A stretch of DNA of 64,000 bases, taken from the NCBI GenBank assembly GCA_040223695.1, contig JAVKFU010000015.1, forward strand, positions 568,692 through 632,691, given 5' to 3'. A program made the translations under genes and the position numbers. The notes beneath the pieces are model-generated. The model searched no databases. It worked only from the letters and a program-made list of their open reading frames with translations, and had not been told where the DNA came from. Of this stretch, positions 27,148 to 36,337 are shown piece by piece. The DNA comes from Deltaproteobacteria bacterium. GTDB taxonomy: Bacteria; Desulfobacterota_D; UBA1144; Nemesobacterales; UBA2774. Every line of letters begins with the position of its first letter. The first letter of the stretch is position 1.

Positions 27148-27399
27148 AGCGGGTCGCGGAGGCCGCGAAGCTGAGGGGGCTTTATCCTTAAGTCCGTATA
27201 AGACTAGCCCCTCCCGTTGTTTCATCCTGGATATATAGCGTTACGAAATTAAGACGCTGCGCGATCGTACTCTTCGGGCACTAACTTGAGCGCCAGCAAC
27301 TAAATACCTATATCTTTACTAGACAGATGAACTACGTACAAGATACAATTATTATTAAGTTATTTTCATGATCTTAAAATTCATTGTAGGACAAAGATA

Positions 27400-29421
27400 A
27401 TGCCAATAACTTTACAACAAAAAAATGCTGCTGAACTTATTCAAAATGCAGCCGCTCACGATAACAGTCAACAAATAAGACTCGTGGCAGGTCCTGGAAC
27501 AGGAAAGTCTTTCGCAATAGAAGAGCGTATATCTTGGCTTATAGACAATGGAGCAAACGCAAACAATATCTTTGTTGTTTCTTTTACAAGAGCAGCATAC
27601 ATCGACTTACGAAGCAGAATCATGTCACACTGCATCAATAGGGGTATTACAACCGCTGAGCAATTGAATGTGAGCACATTGCATTCTCTGGCACTTAAGA
27701 TTTTGAGAGCAGCAGGTTTACTCGTTGCATATCCCGCTGATCCAATAGTAATGGATCAATGGGAACTTGAGAATATATTTGACGCAGAGTTCTCTAATGT
27801 ATCAAATATCACAAATAGTCGATGTCGAGATATAAGAAGAAATCATGAGGCATTTTGGAGTACTAGTCAGTGGGGTCCTCCTAATTACATACCACCAGAC
27901 CCATCAATTACAAGCACAGAAAGAAGCCAATTCGATCAATTTCATACTCCTAGAACTCAAATATATTCATGCGTTTTGCCAGGTGAAATTGTACGTCAAT
28001 GTAACGAATCTATTACTTCCGGTACTTTGAATCCAGTTGATTTACTCAATATTGAACACTTAATAGTAGATGAGTATCAAGATTTAAATCCATGTGACTT
28101 GGAGTTTGTAGACAATTTAATTCAAAGAGGTGTAAAAACTTTTGTAGCTGGTGACGATGATCAAAGCATATATTCATTTCGCTTTGCTTCTCCACAAGGT
28201 ATTGAAGATTTTGTTAATAAATATCCATCTGCCGGTGATCATGTATTACAAGATTGCTTCAGATGTACTCCAAACATAGTGAATACTGCTGAATCACTTA
28301 TAACCACACATGCACTTACAAGTCGAATACCAAAGACGTTAAATTCGTTATATTCAAATTCTAATCCTATTGTGCAAGGATACGTATTCCGATGGCAATT
28401 CCCTAGTGGTATTGCAGAATCTCGAGCTATAGCAGAATCGTGCAATGATCTTATACAAGCAGGGATTTCACCAAGAGATATATTAATCTTGCTAAGTAAC
28501 ACTAGAGTACTAGAGGCTGATTTACTTAATAAAATGGACGAGGCTCAGGTTCCATATGAAGTATCTCGAACTAATGAATATATTAGTTCCAATGATGGGC
28601 GGTTCTTATTAGCATGTTTGAGGATTCTATGTAATAGGGACGACTATGTAGCACATCGAATTATAATTGGATCAATCCAGGGAGTCGGAACGGGAACGTG
28701 TAATAACATTGCGAATGATGTGCTACAGAATAATCTTAATTTTAGAGATATATTTTACATAAACTTACCTTCCGGTGTATTTAGAACTCGAGCACTAAAC
28801 GCTATCAATTCGGCCCGAACAATAGTAAGTGAAATTAGCAGATGGCAACCAACAGATACATTAAATCAACGCGCTACCGATTTAGAAAGCATTATCAATG
28901 GTATTTTTGGAAGTAGTGGCATTCAGAACTGGAATAATTATATATCAACTATTCCAGGCGAGATTACGTTAAGAGAATTGAGAGATTACCTTTGGGCAGA
29001 TAATGAAGAGCAAGAGATTAGAATATTGAACGCATTGTATGAAAGAATTGGACAGCCTTTACCTAATGAAGGCGTGCTACCTCAAAGAGTACGCATAATG
29101 ACTATGCATGCCTCAAAAGGACTCAGCTCAAAGATTGTATTTATACCGGGTCTAGAGGAAGAGATACTACCTGGCGGGTTAAGGAGACCTTACCCCGGAC
29201 TTATCCTTGAGGCAGCGCGACTCCTATATATGTCAATAACAAGATCCAGGGTTGCTTGTGTATTAAGCTTTGCATCAACAAGAATTCTTCATGGAGGATT
29301 TTCAAGACACACAGCTTCCCGATTTAATACCAATTTAGGTGGGATTTTCAATTATTGCCATAGCGGCGGCCTATCCAGCCGAGAAATTGCAGATATTCTC
29401 CAAGATACTGCTAATCTATAA
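27400..29421 (+). CDS. UvrD/Rep-family superfamily 1 DNA helicase (AT-rich, likely acquired)
   Basis: 673 residues. SF1A helicase motifs in order: Walker A VAGPGTGKS (about 29-37), Ia VVSFTRAA, II LIVDEYQDLNPCD, III GDDDQSIYSFRF, V MTMHASKGLSSKIVF and VI LLYMSITRSR. It should unwind DNA 3'-5' with ATP. It is about 50-100 residues shorter than typical PcrA/UvrD and lacks the usual C-terminal Tudor-like extension. Codon use is strikingly AT-rich (many AAT, ATA, AGA, CAA) compared with both neighbours, indicating horizontal transfer. It stands alone between gdhA and an AhpD-like gene, with no nuclease partner adjacent, so a defence role (e.g. as in Gabija) is not supported by context. Confidence 0.88.
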   Translation: MPITLQQKNAAELIQNAAAHDNSQQIRLVAGPGTGKSFAIEERISWLIDNGANANNIFVVSFTRAAYIDLRSRIMSHCINRGITTAEQLNVSTLHSLALKILRAAGLLVAYPADPIVMDQWELENIFDAEFSNVSNITNSRCRDIRRNHEAFWSTSQWGPPNYIPPDPSITSTERSQFDQFHTPRTQIYSCVLPGEIVRQCNESITSGTLNPVDLLNIEHLIVDEYQDLNPCDLEFVDNLIQRGVKTFVAGDDDQSIYSFRFASPQGIEDFVNKYPSAGDHVLQDCFRCTPNIVNTAESLITTHALTSRIPKTLNSLYSNSNPIVQGYVFRWQFPSGIAESRAIAESCNDLIQAGISPRDILILLSNTRVLEADLLNKMDEAQVPYEVSRTNEYISSNDGRFLLACLRILCNRDDYVAHRIIIGSIQGVGTGTCNNIANDVLQNNLNFRDIFYINLPSGVFRTRALNAINSARTIVSEISRWQPTDTLNQRATDLESIINGIFGSSGIQNWNNYISTIPGEITLRELRDYLWADNEEQEIRILNALYERIGQPLPNEGVLPQRVRIMTMHASKGLSSKIVFIPGLEEEILPGGLRRPYPGLILEAARLLYMSITRSRVACVLSFASTRILHGGFSRHTASRFNTNLGGIFNYCHSGGLSSREIADILQDTANL

Positions 29422-29472
29422 GTTTAGATTAGACATATGTATTTATAAATCGCAATGCCATTAATTTAATAC

Positions 29473-30003
29473 TCAGTACTCTTCAAGGTCGAGCTTAAGA
29501 GCTTCGTTGAACCTGTTTATCATATTGTAGAGCGCGGCGATCATCGTGATCTCAACTATCTGGGACTCGCTGTAGTAATTACGCAGTTTGTTGTAAACCT
29601 CGTCCGGCATGCTGCCCGGGTTAACCGTAAGCGCATCTGCATAACCTAGCGCGGCCTTTTCGGCGTCGCTTATCTGAGCAGACTGTGGATCGTCCATCTC
29701 TCTGATTTCCTCTGGCGTAAAGCCCATTTTCGAGCTTATCTGCTCGTGCGCGTGGCAGCAGTAGGCGGAGCGGTTTATCTTCGAGACCCTGAGTATGATC
29801 CTCTCCTTGAGCTTGGCGTCGAGCTCGTCCGGCTGCTGCACCGACGTAACGAACGGGCCGATGGTGCTCAGAATCGAGGGCTTATGGGCGAGCGCCTTGT
29901 ATATGTTCGTAACCTTGCCCCTCTTCTTACGCATACGCGCAAACGCTTCCTTTACAATTGGATTACTTGTGGTGTTTTCCTCTACGTAATTAACCCTTGC
30001 CAT
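29473..30003 (-). CDS. AhpD-like carboxymuconolactone decarboxylase-family protein
   Basis: 176 residues, all-helical CMD fold: VKEAFARMRKKRGKVTNIYKALAHKP at the start, then the motif INRSAYCCHAH. In AhpD-type peroxidases this reads N-x-C-x-x-C-x-x-x-H; here the first Cys is Ser (N-R-S-A-Y-C), with a second Cys directly after the retained one. It may therefore lack the normal CxxC peroxidatic disulfide. RBS GGGGGTG lies just before ATG. Substrate unknown. Confidence 0.8.
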   Translation of the reverse strand: MARVNYVEENTTSNPIVKEAFARMRKKRGKVTNIYKALAHKPSILSTIGPFVTSVQQPDELDAKLKERIILRVSKINRSAYCCHAHEQISSKMGFTPEEIREMDDPQSAQISDAEKAALGYADALTVNPGSMPDEVYNKLRNYYSESQIVEITMIAALYNMINRFNEALKLDLEEY

Positions 30004-30152
30004 AACGCACCCCCTTTATACGTACATTAATTAGATTTTAAACCCGGAGGATTTTCCAAGCAAGGTTAACATTAGGGTTAAGGAAATATGCAGGAGGGCT
30101 CAGTGTAGAATTTTTTTTACCCGCAAGAGAATTGAGGTCGAAAAGGTTACTC

Positions 30153-30479
30153 CTAAGTCTTTCTCGGCGAGCCTCTCAAGAGGGCGACGAAGACTAATTT
30201 TTCGTCTGCAGCCTGAATAGAATGCTTTTCATCCTGCTCGTACTTTATACATGAATTCTTCCCGAATTCCCTGACATTGTTTTCACCGTCGGAAAAGAGC
30301 CCCTTGCCCTCGAGAATTATTACATAGACGGGGGATGACGGAGCGCTGTGCTCCTTTATGCTCTGACCTGGCAGGAGACTGAACCTTATAAGCCTCGTAT
30401 CTTTATCGACCAACATGGATTCCGCAACGGGATGTTCGGATTTAAATTCGACGTCTTTCGTTAAATCAAGGCTGTTCAT
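30153..30479 (-). CDS. Small cupin-domain protein
   Basis: 108 residues with a single cupin fold: IRFSLLPGQSIKEHSAPSSP and VYVIILEGKGLFSDGENN (motif 1), then CIKYEQDEKHSI (motif 2). Metal ligands are partly kept (His in KEHS, His in EKHSI). Function not assignable; single-domain cupins serve as sensors, isomerases or dioxygenases. GGG-rich sequence upstream of ATG but no clear Shine-Dalgarno. Confidence 0.75.
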   Translation of the reverse strand: MNSLDLTKDVEFKSEHPVAESMLVDKDTRLIRFSLLPGQSIKEHSAPSSPVYVIILEGKGLFSDGENNVREFGKNSCIKYEQDEKHSIQAADEKLVFVALLRGSPRKT

Positions 30480-30653
30480 TTCCTGGACCCCCTATCTCGA
30501 ATTATATTTATATAATAACGAGTTTTGAATACCGGAGCCACACAGTCTCTCTAAAAACGCCGTTACGGATTTAAATATATTTCTCATCTTTATCTGAACA
30601 TACGTATGTTAGTATTTAAGCAGGGACAACAAATCTTCAAAGGAGGTTTATTC

Positions 30654-30962
30654 ATGTACTATTTCGTGACGTTCGACCCGAAAGAGGGCGCTACGAGAAA
30701 ACAGATTACAAACTCTTACAGCAAGTTTGTAAAGAACTTCGAGAAAAAACTTCCTCAATTCAAGTTTTCAGGGCTCTACGCAAGGAACGTTCTGCTCGGT
30801 TCCAGACCGCATTATACCGCTATATGGGAATTTCCGGACTTTTCCGCGCTCGATGAATGGAATGAGTTATTCCGTAAAGACGTAAAGGGACAGAAGCTGG
30901 CCAAAGACCTCGCTGATATCGCCACCGGGTGGGAAGCGAAGGTCATGTCGAAGCTCATTTAA
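30654..30962 (+). CDS. Small dimeric alpha/beta-barrel-like protein, unknown
   Basis: 102 residues from ATG at 30654, placed by AAAGGAGG just upstream. The pattern is a short strand (YYFVTFDPKEGA), helix (KFVKNFEKKLPQF), strand (YTAIWEFPDFSALDEW), helix, of the kind seen in the dimeric ferredoxin-like (NIPSNAP/ABM) superfamily. No catalytic signature. It faces the similar-sized gene at 31190-31507 in convergent orientation, which belongs to the same structural class. Confidence 0.6.
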   Translation: MYYFVTFDPKEGATRKQITNSYSKFVKNFEKKLPQFKFSGLYARNVLLGSRPHYTAIWEFPDFSALDEWNELFRKDVKGQKLAKDLADIATGWEAKVMSKLI

Positions 30963-31189
30963 TACCTGTCGGGCACTATGTTTATTTTCATCGCGGGCGG
31001 CTCGTAGCCTTTTCTCTTCTGAAGCGGGGGCATTTTAATCTTTTCTCTGGGCACTTCTTTATAGGGAATCAGGCTCAGGAAGTGGCTAATCGAGTTACGG
31101 AATATAAAAGGACATGAGATCAAAGCTCTCTTATGCAAAACTTCCCGCAAGCGATATAACACGAACCTCGTAAGACGAAAAAGGCATAA

Positions 31190-31507
31190 TCAGTCGGAGA
31201 CCACGCGGAATACCTCCCATCGTGCCGTACCGGATACGATTAAATTTTCAAACTCTTGTCCCCACTTCTTGTGAGGGGCAAGTTTCGCCAGCTTGATCCA
31301 CGCGTCGTCGAGCTCTTTCAAGTCCTTGATCTGTACCTCCGTCTCGATAACGGATTCCAGCGCTCCTACGGAACCCGTAAGAATCCTGACCCTGTCCGGA
31401 GTCCAGCCTATTTGAGACCCGATTTCCTCTATCCATCTCTTCATGGAATCCAGAGCGGCTTGCTTGTGTCCGAATTTCGCCTGTATCTGCCATCTGGCTA
31501 CCATCAT
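31190..31507 (-). CDS. Small ferredoxin-like-fold protein, unknown
   Basis: 105 residues, ATG at 31507 with GGGAGG upstream. VARWQIQAKFGHKQAALDSM at the start and ESVIETEVQIKDLKELDDAW in the middle fit the alpha/beta dimeric barrel fold; the end reads TARWEVFRVV. The Trp-rich ends and size resemble NIPSNAP-type proteins. Unknown function; 230 bp of empty DNA separates it from the gene ending at 30962. Confidence 0.55.
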   Translation of the reverse strand: MMVARWQIQAKFGHKQAALDSMKRWIEEIGSQIGWTPDRVRILTGSVGALESVIETEVQIKDLKELDDAWIKLAKLAPHKKWGQEFENLIVSGTARWEVFRVVSD

Positions 31508-31767
31508 AAGAGTATCCTCCCGACCCCTCTAAAATTAATCAGAGTCTAGTTGAATATTTTTAAACGATCCATCTTTATTTACCTATAATAGAATTATGGG
31601 AAATAAAATTCAACCGGAGCCATCAAGATTAGGGCGGAGCTGGAATTATGGATATATAGCGGACAGAATAAAAACGAATTATCGTTAACGACACAACTTA
31701 AACTATGATGTTAAAGGACGCTTAATAATTTGAATTAAATTTATTCGACAGGGAGGGCAGATTAGAA

Positions 31768-32184
31768 ATGAACATATCGGATTCGTTAAGCCTATCTAAA
31801 AACATGAAGGAAGAGGTAGCCAGGGACCTGTTTGCGCTTGGAGGCTTACCCTTTTATCTTCTGGTCTTAGTCAGGGCCACAATTGGAAATTATCACACCT
31901 TTCTCTATCAGGTAGTGATTGCGCTACCGGTTATGTTCCTGATGTCAAAGTTCGTCAAAAACTCAAACCTGCACATCGCCAGAGGTCTTATTCTGGTTGT
32001 TTTCACATCGATTTTCTACGAGGCATTGTCATTTACGATTTTTTCGATTTTAGTATGGGTTTTTATGATACTTTCGCTGATCTATCTGAAAGTAGATACG
32101 AAAGAAATTATAAAGGGAGTAGCGTTAGGTGTCGTGAGTGTAGTGATAAGCTACTCGCTCACGCTGTTAATTATTCCAGCTTAA
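31768..32184 (+). CDS. Hypothetical four-helix membrane protein
   Basis: 138 residues with a short cytosolic N-terminus and about four to five hydrophobic helices (GLPFYLLVLVRATIG, QVVIALPVMFLMSKFV, GLILVVFTSIFYEALSFTIF, and a C-terminal ALGVVSVVISYSLTLLII). GGGAGGGC precedes ATG. No family recognised. A charged loop (VKNSNLHIARG) lies between the second and third helices. Confidence 0.6.
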   Translation: MNISDSLSLSKNMKEEVARDLFALGGLPFYLLVLVRATIGNYHTFLYQVVIALPVMFLMSKFVKNSNLHIARGLILVVFTSIFYEALSFTIFSILVWVFMILSLIYLKVDTKEIIKGVALGVVSVVISYSLTLLIIPA

Positions 32185-32339
32185 ATTGACCGGCCCGGCT
32201 TCTTTTTTTCAAAATAGCGCTGTATGATAAATTCTTAAAGTTGTGCTTTGTACTACTATCTGACATATGTTTTTCAACTTTTCCGGCACGTAAATATTAT
32301 TTCCTATATAAATCAGTACCTTACAGAAGTGCTTCCATA

Positions 32340-32355
32340 TGGCATCCATCTTGCA
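32340..32355 (+). promoter_or_regulatory. Sigma-54 type -24/-12 promoter
   Basis: TGGCATCCATCTTGCA: GG and GC are 12 bases apart, as required for RpoN promoters (consensus TGGCAC-N5-TTGC). It lies 53 bp before the CBS-domain gene; the start site would be near 32366. Confidence 0.6.
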
Positions 32356-32407
32356 ATTTATAAAATATAAGAATAGTTGATACAAATATATTTGGGGAGG
32401 TATTTGC

Positions 32408-32833
32408 ATGAGTATCGGACACATGTGCCGGACAGAGGTAGTAACGGTCAAGCCCGGAACTACGGTGAGTGAAGTAACCAGAATTATGGAAGAGAATAAC
32501 GTTGGGTGCGTTCTTGTAAACGACGGTGAGGATAAATTCGGAATCGTGACGGACAGGGATATAGCTCTCAGGGTAGTCAACAGGTGTCTCGACCCGGTCA
32601 GGACTCCCGTAGATGACGTTATGACGAAAGATATCGTGCTTACCCTCAGGGAGGATATGGGCCTTCTCGAAGCCCTCGATCAGATTAGAAAAAGCGCGGT
32701 CAGGAGGTTTCCCGTAGTAGATGTGGACGGGAGGCTCAAAGGCATAATTACTCTTGACGATATCGTAAGGCTTCTTAGCAGGGAAATGGCTGATGTCGCC
32801 GACGTTATAGAGAACGAGGGACCGGTTTTTTAG
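32408..32833 (+). CDS. CBS-domain pair protein
   Basis: 141 residues forming one Bateman module: first CBS (about 7-60, TVSEVTRIMEENNVGCVLV, GIVTDRDIALRV) and second CBS (about 70-130, DMGLLEALDQIRKSAVRRF, LKGIITLDDIVRLL). Such proteins bind adenosyl nucleotides and act as energy or stress sensors for partner proteins. No output domain is attached. GGGGAGG precedes ATG. A sigma-54 type promoter is visible upstream, so it may be induced by an enhancer-binding regulator encoded elsewhere. Confidence 0.88.
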   Translation: MSIGHMCRTEVVTVKPGTTVSEVTRIMEENNVGCVLVNDGEDKFGIVTDRDIALRVVNRCLDPVRTPVDDVMTKDIVLTLREDMGLLEALDQIRKSAVRRFPVVDVDGRLKGIITLDDIVRLLSREMADVADVIENEGPVF

Positions 32834-33098
32834 TTAAGCGGTGTTGTAAAGCCGGACCGCACTCGTCATAACAGGTCTTCTATTATTACAGATGCAGCCG
32901 ATGCATTGCGAGGTGTAGGAACCTTTAATATTTACCTGGCCAATATTCAACAGTTAAACTGAGTTCCTGTCTAGTATTTTGCAAATCTTTTATTACATCC
33001 CCTCTTGAATATCCAGGATTGGCCTCTAATTTCCGGCCAATTCCGAGCATTGATGAACTTTCCCTAAATGGTATGAATATTGCACAGTTTCACAAAAC

Positions 33099-33818
33099 AT
33101 GATTAGAAAAGCATTTATATTAAGTTCCAAGATATGTTTAATTCTCCTCCTAATTGCCAGTACAAGCTGCGAGTACCCGCGCGACCCCGAGAATACTCTT
33201 AACCATGTGCGGGGAGGCACTTTAATCGTTGGTATATCCGAAAACGAACCCTGGACTAAAAAGGTAAACGGCAGCCCTTCGGGTATAGAAGTTCAGTTGG
33301 TCCAACAGCTTGCAGATGAGTTGAACACCAAAATAATATGGAGATGGGGTTTACTGGAAGAGAATTTACTAGCGCTGGAGAATTATGAACTGGACTTAGT
33401 AATAGCAGGTATGACCAAGGCTACCCCCTGGCGAACGAAGGTCGGACTTACGAAACCTTACTATTCTAACGATTTCGTCGTAGGTGTGCCCCGAGGGACG
33501 GAACACTTGAATGCCATTAAAGGTAAAACCGTTGCTTTCAAAGACGGCAGCAACGTACTTATTTATCTTAAGGATAAAAATGCCAAACCTCTCCCCTTAA
33601 GAAATCCATTTACTTATAAAGGGCCGGTGGCAGCTCCAAGGTGGCAGTTAAAGAAAAGGGGATTTAAGCCCACAAATATATTATTACACACTGATGAGCA
33701 TGTTTTGGCCGTACCTCCCGGTGAAAACGCATGGCTGACAGAAATAGATCGTTTTTTGCACAAAAACAGCCCTGGCATCGATGACAGGCTCAGTGAGGAA
33801 ATTACTAATGAAGATTAG
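33099..33818 (+). CDS. Solute-binding lipoprotein (SBP family 3)
   Basis: 239 residues. Signal peptide with lipobox (IASTSC, Cys near residue 24), so it is probably a membrane-attached lipoprotein. Family 3 binding-protein features: GGTLIVGISENEPWTKKVNG, GIEVQLVQQLADEL, LDLVIAGMTKATPWRTKV, LTKPYYSNDFVVGV. The second lobe is atypical (PLPLRNPFTYKGPVAAPRW), but the closing segment VLAVPPGENAWLTEIDRFL is standard. No ABC permease or ATPase follows; instead a CDF-type cation transporter gene overlaps its end by 11 bases, implying that the pair functions together. Confidence 0.75.
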   Translation: MIRKAFILSSKICLILLLIASTSCEYPRDPENTLNHVRGGTLIVGISENEPWTKKVNGSPSGIEVQLVQQLADELNTKIIWRWGLLEENLLALENYELDLVIAGMTKATPWRTKVGLTKPYYSNDFVVGVPRGTEHLNAIKGKTVAFKDGSNVLIYLKDKNAKPLPLRNPFTYKGPVAAPRWQLKKRGFKPTNILLHTDEHVLAVPPGENAWLTEIDRFLHKNSPGIDDRLSEEITNED

Positions 33819-34749
33819 GGAACAATACGTCCTGCCCAAGGATAAAGAGGACAAACTGGACAGGGCGAAAAAACTTGAGTGGGTAAGTATATTCTTCCTG
33901 CTGTCTATTACGGTGATTATGTACATAACTATGGGATCGTCTCAGGCTATGAAAACGGCCTGGGTCGAGGATGTGCTGAGCCTTGTGCCACCCATTTCTT
34001 TTCTAATAGCACTGAAGTACAGGAATAAACCGCCCGACGAGAATTTCCCATATGGTTATAAAAGAGCCGTGCAAATAGCCTTTTTGTGTGCCGCTACAGC
34101 TCTGCTGTTTTTTGGCATTTATCTACTCTATGAAGCTGTTAAAAATCTAACTGAAAGAATTCACCCCACTATTGGGTTGGTAAAGATTTTCGGTTTGCAT
34201 ATCTGGATGGGATGGATAATGATAGCCGCGCTTATCTACAGCGCTATTCCTCCACTTATTCTCGGAAGGATGAAGCTGCCTTTAGCTAAAGAACTCCACG
34301 AAAAAACGCTTTACACCGATGCTTCAATGAACAAAGCCGATTGGATAACGGCATTGGCCGCTGTTTTCGGTATATTGGGCATAGGAATTGGATGGTGGTG
34401 GGCCGATAGTGTAGCGGCGGGTGTAATCTCACTTGATATCCTTAAGGACGGAGTTACAAATATGAAAAGAGTAATTGCAGATCTGATGGATAGAAGACCT
34501 ACTACTGTCGAGAGCGGTGATCCGGAAGACATAGACGAACTCATAAAAAATGAGCTAATCAAATTAAGCTGGGTTTTGGACGTCGATGTGAGATTGAGAG
34601 AAGAAGGTCATGTATTTACCGGTGAAATATTTATAATCCCGGACAATGAGACAGGAATAATTGACAAATTAAAAGAAGCCTCAGAACTTGCCGCTTCTCT
34701 AGATTGGAGAATTCATAACGTGATTGCTTTACCCGTCAGGGAGTTGTGA
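33808..34749 (+). CDS. Cation diffusion facilitator-type transporter
   Basis: 313 residues from ATG at 33808, which overlaps the end of the binding-protein gene (ATGAAGATTAG). About six membrane helices (roughly 23-42, 53-67, 86-109, 125-150, 160s and 185-215) and a cytosolic C-terminal domain, the CDF layout. The metal site is altered: helix 5 reads TDASMNKADWITAL (Asp and Asp kept, the usual His replaced by Asn), and helix 2 has WVEDVLSLVPP instead of the HxxxD form. Probably a divergent CDF carrying another ion. Translationally coupled to the solute-binding lipoprotein. Confidence 0.72.
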   Translation: MKIREQYVLPKDKEDKLDRAKKLEWVSIFFLLSITVIMYITMGSSQAMKTAWVEDVLSLVPPISFLIALKYRNKPPDENFPYGYKRAVQIAFLCAATALLFFGIYLLYEAVKNLTERIHPTIGLVKIFGLHIWMGWIMIAALIYSAIPPLILGRMKLPLAKELHEKTLYTDASMNKADWITALAAVFGILGIGIGWWWADSVAAGVISLDILKDGVTNMKRVIADLMDRRPTTVESGDPEDIDELIKNELIKLSWVLDVDVRLREEGHVFTGEIFIIPDNETGIIDKLKEASELAASLDWRIHNVIALPVREL

Positions 34750-34779
34750 TCGGCTTTATGAATTCTTTCCTCGGTGATA

Positions 34780-35361
34780 TCAATTGGTCAGTTTAATCTG
34801 TATTGTCTGCACACCGTCTTCCACTTTAACATCCAATATTCGAGGCACATCGTCCTTTGGTATTACGCTTACATCACCATTACGCTCGAAATAAGATTCT
34901 TTAACCCTGGAAACGTCATCGAAGCTTGCGTTTCTGCGTAACGCCTCAATCAGATCCTCTTTTGTTAGCTTATTGTCATTCATGCTATCCCAAATGATTT
35001 CCCCGTCCTCTATTATTTTACCGGGCTGACCCTTGACTATAGTATCCATTCTGCTTGAGTAGAAAGTTATGGCAGCGAAAACCCAGTGAATAATCACAAG
35101 TATTGCTGCCGCACCTAAAACTATGAAAAATGGACCGGTTCCTATTATAGCGCTCGTTAGAACCGTGCCCAGCATAAACCCCAGAATTGCGTCAAAGGCG
35201 GTACTTTTACCTACAAACCGGTTCTTTCCCAATCTTACTAACAAGAGTCCTACAAGGTATACAATTAATGCTCTGACAATAATATTGACTACCCCGAGCG
35301 ATTTGGGGTCGGCCCCCAGCGCCAGCAAATCACTTATAAATTGATAGATTGCTTCAAACAT
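34780..35361 (-). CDS. YetF-type DUF421 membrane protein
   Basis: 193 residues: three N-terminal membrane helices (about 25-45, 60-78, 80-103), then a soluble DUF421 domain with KGQPGKIIEDGEIIWDSM, LTKEDLIEALRRNASFDDVSRV and a final IPKDDVPRILDV. Family members are found across bacteria, often stress-linked, with no settled biochemistry. Convergent with the CDF-type gene. Confidence 0.82.
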   Translation of the reverse strand: MFEAIYQFISDLLALGADPKSLGVVNIIVRALIVYLVGLLLVRLGKNRFVGKSTAFDAILGFMLGTVLTSAIIGTGPFFIVLGAAAILVIIHWVFAAITFYSSRMDTIVKGQPGKIIEDGEIIWDSMNDNKLTKEDLIEALRRNASFDDVSRVKESYFERNGDVSVIPKDDVPRILDVKVEDGVQTIQIKLTN

Positions 35362-35685
35362 GACAGACCTCTCTATAATTATATTTTTTTAAAGAATGGA
35401 TATTGGATTCAAGAAAATACGTATTCGTTGGTGTTCAGTGCAAAGCGCACCCGGAAGTTATTCGGCCTTCTCTATTTTCTCCTCAGCCTGAGGCTCATAC
35501 CCAAGCCCGGCATAGATCGGAATCTTAATTGAAATCGTTCTTTCAAGCTCCTAAAACAACTATTCCGCGAATAATGAGTATGAATTAAAAGGTCTGCTTA
35601 TTACGGCCGTGAATTCACAGTCTATGAAAAAAATCAATACGCGTTGTATTTGTATTATTTCCCTAAGTCAAATAAGACGTATTAG

Positions 35686-36120
35686 TTATTTATCGTACTT
35701 CTTTAAATGTTTTTCTAAAATACGGCAATTCCTGGCATTCGCTTTCCAGGCGGCGTCGAATACGTCTCCGAGAACAGGGATAGAGCCGATCACGGTTTCG
35801 AGCGCTACATTGTATATCATCTTTGCCCTGGCTCTCTTGGAAATCTTGAGTTGGTGAGCCTGGTATATGATATAAATTGATAACCCGGCACTGATGGCGT
35901 CGCCGATAACTGGAATGAATCCGATAATGGAATCAAAACCTATACGGTAATCTACAACAGGTAGCTTTATCGAATTATCGAGAAAATAACTAAGAGCGCG
36001 GACCCTTTGCAGCCGATCTTCTTTTACGGAGCTAACGTCTAATCGATCATCGGGGTTGTATTTTATAAAACCAGCTATTTTATCCAGATAATTATCACTC
36101 TTTATCGTAGATGCACTCAT
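35686..36120 (-). CDS. DUF4112 membrane protein
   Basis: 144 residues. Typical DUF4112 pattern: ALSYFLDNSIKLP, the segment IGFDSIIGFIPVIGDAISAG, then ALETVIGSIPVLGDVFDAAW KANARN-type ending. Two related hydrophobic hairpins suggest a membrane-associated protein. Start ATG overlaps the stop of the preceding YqaE-like gene (ATGA), so they are one operon. Confidence 0.82.
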   Translation of the reverse strand: MSASTIKSDNYLDKIAGFIKYNPDDRLDVSSVKEDRLQRVRALSYFLDNSIKLPVVDYRIGFDSIIGFIPVIGDAISAGLSIYIIYQAHQLKISKRARAKMIYNVALETVIGSIPVLGDVFDAAWKANARNCRILEKHLKKYDK

Positions 36121-36299
36121 GTACTTGCCGGATTACTGGAAGATTTTCTCGCTATAACCCATACCGCGTGTACGATCCCTGGTATATATCCCAATAAGGT
36201 CAATAATATGTTGATCCAAAAATCCTTCCCGATGCCTACCTGCAGGAAAACTCCAAGCGGTGGGAGCAAGATAGCTACTAGAATTCTTATAAGATCCAT
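36117..36299 (-). CDS. YqaE/Pmp3-family membrane peptide
   Basis: 60 residues with two membrane helices (ILVAILLPPLGVFLQVG and WINILLTLLGYIPGIVHAVW), the signature of the Pmp3/YqaE family of small stress-induced membrane proteins in bacteria, yeast and plants. Its stop overlaps the start of the DUF4112 gene. A sigma-54-like promoter is visible 39 bases upstream on the minus strand. Confidence 0.88.
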   Translation of the reverse strand: MDLIRILVAILLPPLGVFLQVGIGKDFWINILLTLLGYIPGIVHAVWVIARKSSSNPAST

Positions 36300-36337
36300 T
36301 TATGCCTCCTGGTTACTATTCGTCAATATTGTTAGAA

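Noticed and set aside
27400..29421. Reading the helicase as Gabija GajB or another known defence helicase
   Set aside because: No adjacent GajA-like nuclease or other defence partner, and the protein is longer than GajB.
35430..35446. Sequence TGCAAAGCGCACC near the DUF421 gene as a sigma-54 site
   Set aside because: The GC to CC spacing is off by one and the distance to the gene is too large.
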